DNA of 64,000 nucleotides, taken from contig NZ_JAAAPJ010000003.1 of assembly GCF_009909145.1 (NCBI RefSeq), positions 434,001 to 498,000 of the forward strand, read 5' to 3'. Of the stretch, positions 61,504-64,000 are shown one piece after another (the stretch's first letter is position 1; the number at the start of each line of letters is the position of its first letter). The notes beneath the pieces are model-generated. The model was not told where the DNA came from. It did not search any database and saw nothing but the letters and a program-made list of their open reading frames with translations. Made by a program: the position numbers and the translations under genes. This DNA is from Corallococcus silvisoli. GTDB taxonomy: Bacteria > Myxococcota > Myxococcia > Myxococcales > Myxococcaceae.

Positions 61504-61760
61504 CGCCACGAAACATCTCGCTGCACATCGACGAGCTGGTGCTGCACGGCGTCCCGGCCGCGCATCGCGAGCAGGTGGGCGAGGCCGTGCGGCAGGAGCT
61601 GACGCGGCTGTTCTCCGAACGAGGACTGCCCTCGGGCCTGTCCGGTGACGTGCCCCGGCTGGACGCGGGCGCCCTCCGCGTGACGTCCGGCGCTCCGCCC
61701 GCGGCGCTGGGGGTCCAGGTCGCGCAAGCGGTCTACTCCGGCCTGGGCCAGGGGCGGTGA
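61500..61760 (+). CDS. Small conserved protein of the eCIS operon
   Basis: 86 aa, with its ATG overlapping the AAA+ stop. It begins ISLHIDELVLHGVPAAHREQ, then VGEAVRQELTRLFSERGLPS, and ends with QVAQAVYSGLGQ. This N-terminal helix pattern (LHIDELVLHGxPxxxRxxIxxAVxxEL) is one I associate with small genes between the ATPase and baseplate genes of phage-like eCIS loci. No domain name is known to me. It is cytoplasmic and may assist assembly. Confidence 0.65.
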
Positions 61761-61764
61761 CGGC

Positions 61765-62409
61765 ATGAGCACCTTCCCCCGCACACCCCGCACGCAGCGC
61801 GGGGCCATCATCGGGTTGGATCCGCTCAACCCCGTCGCGAGCCTGGTGGTGTTCCAATACAACCCGGACACGATGACGCGCACGCTGACGCCCCAGATGG
61901 CGGGCGAGGGCGGAGGCGACCGCACGGAGGCGCTGCGGCTCAAGGGCGCGCCGGTGGAGAACATCCGGGTGGACGTGGAGATCGACGCCACGGATCAGCT
62001 CGCCAACGGCGACGTGCTCGCCAGCAGCATGGGCATCTACCCGCAGCTGTCGGCGCTGGAGATGCTGGTCTATCCCAAGACCGCGCAGGTCATCCTCAAC
62101 ACGGCGCTGATGCAGGTGGGCACGCTGGAGGTGGTGCCCCCCACCGCGCCGCTGACCCTCTTCATCTGGGGACCCAAGCGCGTCCTGCCGGTGAAGGTCA
62201 GCGAGTTCTCCATCACCGAGGAGGCCTACGACCCGAGCCTCAACCCCATCCGCGCCAAGGTGTCCCTGGGCCTGCGGGTGCTCTCGTACAACGACCTGCC
62301 CCTGATGCACCCCGGCTACGCCCTCTTCCTCACGCATCAGGTCGTCAAGGAAGCCATGGCCGTCGTCGGCAGCATCGCCGGCGTGGCCAACGCCGCGCTG
62401 CCGCGCTGA
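61765..62409 (+). CDS. eCIS baseplate/tube-initiator protein (Afp7-like CIS_tube domain)
   Basis: 214 aa, 4 bp after the previous gene. It contains IIGLDPLNPVASLVVFQYNP then DTMTRTLTPQMAG, followed by DQLANGDVLASSMGIYPQLS and PLTLFIWGPKRVLPVKVSEF. The VVFQYNPxTxTRTLxP segment is typical of the CIS_tube family that links the hub to the tube. In Afp7 this domain is followed by LysM in the same chain; here the next gene carries a separate LysM/gpX-like protein, so the parts may be split. No signal peptide. Confidence 0.9.
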   Translation: MSTFPRTPRTQRGAIIGLDPLNPVASLVVFQYNPDTMTRTLTPQMAGEGGGDRTEALRLKGAPVENIRVDVEIDATDQLANGDVLASSMGIYPQLSALEMLVYPKTAQVILNTALMQVGTLEVVPPTAPLTLFIWGPKRVLPVKVSEFSITEEAYDPSLNPIRAKVSLGLRVLSYNDLPLMHPGYALFLTHQVVKEAMAVVGSIAGVANAALPR

Positions 62410-62434
62410 GCGCCTGACTTCTCCTGGAGCCCCC

Positions 62435-62725
62435 ATGCTCGACCCCACCAGCCGCTACGCCCCCCTGGAGACGGCCACCCTCACGCTCCCCGACGGGCGC
62501 GTGGCCGCCTACAAGCGCCGCCGCTTCATCCCCGCGAACACCTCCCTGCGGGTGCTGGCGGAGGTCTCCGTCACCGAGAGCGACCGCCTGGACCTGCTCA
62601 CCCACCGCACGCTGGGAGACCCGGAGCACTTCTGGCGCGTCTGCGACGCCAACGACACGCTCAACCCCTTCGACCTGATGCGGGAGCCGGGCTCCGTGGT
62701 GCGCATCGGGATGCCGGAATTCTGA
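62435..62725 (+). CDS. LysM/tail-protein-X-like baseplate protein
   Basis: 96 aa. The sequence YKRRRFIPANTSLRVLAEVS then VTESDRLDLLTHRTLGDPEH and FWRVCDANDTLNPFDLM ends in GSVVRIGMPEF. This follows the LysM-like/phage P2 gpX pattern (a DRLDLIAxRxYGDPxxxWxI strand-helix and a final PGxxLxIP). In contractile systems such proteins stabilise the hub. It lies between the CIS_tube gene and the hub gene, the expected position. Confidence 0.85.
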   Translation: MLDPTSRYAPLETATLTLPDGRVAAYKRRRFIPANTSLRVLAEVSVTESDRLDLLTHRTLGDPEHFWRVCDANDTLNPFDLMREPGSVVRIGMPEF

Positions 62726-62732
62726 GCGCCCG

Positions 62733-63875
62733 ATGAGCCTGCTGGGAATCCATCTCACGCTGCTGGTGGGCCCCACGGTGGCGGTCCCCGCGCCCGGTTC
62801 GTTCATGGAGGCCCTCCAGCGCGTGGAGGTCACCCACAACGACGAGGGGCGCTCGGGCTTCCAGCTGACGTTCGGCGTGGGCCGCTCGGGGCCGCTCGAC
62901 CTGATGGACTACGGGCTCGCGAGCCACCCGCTGCTCAAGCCCATGAACCGCGTGGTGCTGGTGGTCACCTTCAACGTGGTGCCGCAGGTGCTCTTCGACG
63001 GCATCATCACCCACCGCACGCTCGCCCCCTCGCAGCAGCCGGGCAGCTCCACGCTCACGGTCACGGGCGAGGACGTGAGCGCTGCCATGGACCTGGACGC
63101 GAAGGTGCATGAGCACCCGGCGCAGGTGGAGCCCATCATCATCGCGCAGCTCGTCCTGGGCTACGCGCAGTACGGGCTGGTGCCGGTCATCATCCCGCCG
63201 CCCTCGCTGGACGTGCCGCTGCCCATCCAGCGCACCCCCGTGTTCCGGGGCACCGACTACGCCTACCTGCGGGAGATGGCGAACCGCTACGGCTACGTCT
63301 TCCAGGTCACCCCCGGCCCCGCGCCGATGATGAACACGGCCTACTGGGGGCCGCCCAACCGGGTGGGCATTCCCCAGCGGGCGCTGTCGGTGAACATGGG
63401 GGCGCAGTCCAACGTCGACAGCATCGACTTCCAATACAACGCGCTGGCGCCCACCACCGTGAAGGGCCAGGCGATGGCGCTGGGCCGCGCGCTCCCGGTG
63501 CGGACGTTCGCGAGCCTGCGGGTGCCACCGCTGGCGAGCCAGCCCGCGCTGCTCACCCAGTCGCGCGTGCGCACCTCGCTGCTGGAGGACGTGCCGGACG
63601 GCGCGGGCTACATCGCGGCCCAGGGCCGGGCCCAGGGTCAGACGGATGCGTCCACGGACCAGGTGCTCACCGGGTCGGGCGAGCTGGATGCCACGCGCTA
63701 CGGCGACATGCTGCGCCCCCGCGGGCTGGTGGGCGTGCGCGGCGCGGGCTTCGAACACGACGGCTTCTTCTACGTCCGCAACGTCACGCACTCCATCCGT
63801 CCTGGCGAATACAAGCAGCGCTTCACCCTCACCCGCGAGGGAGCTGGAGCGCTCACACCGGTGGTGCCGCCATGA
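62733..63875 (+). CDS. eCIS hub protein (VgrG/gp27-like, phage late control D type)
   Basis: 380 aa, 7 bp after the LysM-like gene. It begins LLGIHLTLLVGPTVAVPAPG, then VEVTHNDEGRSGFQLTFGVG, and later includes VLFDGIITHRTLAPS, STLTVTGEDVSAAMDLD and YAYLREMANRYGYVFQV. These are hallmarks of gp27-like hub domains of VgrG and phage late control D proteins. The end GFEHDGFFYVRNVTHSIRPG then EYKQRFTLTREG matches the usual second tube-like domain. No spike OB-fold follows in the same chain; that is in the next gene. The stop overlaps that next start (ATGA). Confidence 0.94.
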   Translation: MSLLGIHLTLLVGPTVAVPAPGSFMEALQRVEVTHNDEGRSGFQLTFGVGRSGPLDLMDYGLASHPLLKPMNRVVLVVTFNVVPQVLFDGIITHRTLAPSQQPGSSTLTVTGEDVSAAMDLDAKVHEHPAQVEPIIIAQLVLGYAQYGLVPVIIPPPSLDVPLPIQRTPVFRGTDYAYLREMANRYGYVFQVTPGPAPMMNTAYWGPPNRVGIPQRALSVNMGAQSNVDSIDFQYNALAPTTVKGQAMALGRALPVRTFASLRVPPLASQPALLTQSRVRTSLLEDVPDGAGYIAAQGRAQGQTDASTDQVLTGSGELDATRYGDMLRPRGLVGVRGAGFEHDGFFYVRNVTHSIRPGEYKQRFTLTREGAGALTPVVPP

Positions 63876-64000
63876 GCACGTACTTCGGGAAGTACCGGGG
63901 CGAGGTCGTCAACAACATCGACCCCCTGATGATGGGGCGCGTGCAGGTGAAGGTGCCCACCGTGCTGGGCGACAGCCAGCTGGGCTGGGCCATGCCGTGC
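63872..64000 (+). CDS. eCIS spike protein (gp5/phage baseplate V-like), cut by window end
   Basis: The first 43 residues are visible, from an ATG that overlaps the hub stop: MSTYFGKYRGEVVNNIDPLM then MGRVQVKVPTVLGDSQLGWA. This is the OB-fold opening of gp5/VgrG-type spikes (GKYRGxVxxNxDPxxxGRVQVxVP). The beta-helical needle, any PAAR tip gene and further baseplate genes should follow beyond base 64000. Confidence 0.92.
   Translation, partial: MSTYFGKYRGEVVNNIDPLMMGRVQVKVPTVLGDSQLGWAMPC

Overview
The window is high-GC, densely coded bacterial DNA. It carries a suite typical of the Myxococcota: many lipoproteins, a Ser/Thr kinase paired with an NtrC-type activator, beta-propeller and RCC1 surface proteins, and an extracellular contractile injection system (eCIS). 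I read it as a chromosomal segment of a Myxococcus/Corallococcus/Pyxidicoccus/Archangium-like organism. This assignment is inferred from gene content. No rRNA, tRNA or CRISPR array was seen.

Layout. Bases 1-8700 hold exported proteins: the end of a DUF5916-type barrel protein, a cysteine-rich lipoprotein, a quinol-monooxygenase-like protein, a trypsin-like protease with a probable TTG start, an unrecognised 333-aa protein, an M4 metalloprotease and a tiny secreted six-cysteine peptide with the CS-alpha-beta (defensin) cysteine pattern. Bases 8900-22700 hold a two-subunit molybdenum hydroxylase, a beta-helix protein, a CBM21-like protein, an ADOP/MacB-type permease, an AraC/EamA pair, a rifampin phosphotransferase and a lipase-like hydrolase. 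Bases 22700-33100 hold three surface lipoproteins (LVIVD, DUF642, RCC1) and a kinase with an external FG-GAP region that is translationally coupled to a sigma-54 activator. Bases 33100-45800 are an accessory stretch: ChrA, an AraC/SDR pair, a P1B-ATPase fused to hemerythrin, a DesK/NarL-type two-component system, small lipoproteins, and several gene remnants (P-type ATPase, epimerase, LysR).

Bases 46143-64000 are the most notable region. Two large DUF4157 (eCIS cargo-type) proteins and a possible partner protein precede a tightly overlapping operon. That operon encodes sheath, inner tube, a zinc-ribbon chaperone-like protein, a long disordered repeat protein, a DUF4255 cap protein with Ig-like domains, an AAA+ ATPase, a small conserved protein, a CIS-tube/LysM baseplate pair, and a hub and spike encoded by separate genes. 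The operon runs off the right end, so the spike tip, wedges, tape measure and any fibre genes should lie just outside. The likely scheme is that the operon builds a contractile particle and the DUF4157 proteins are its payloads.

All functional calls come from reading translated sequence and motif patterns. No database search was run.
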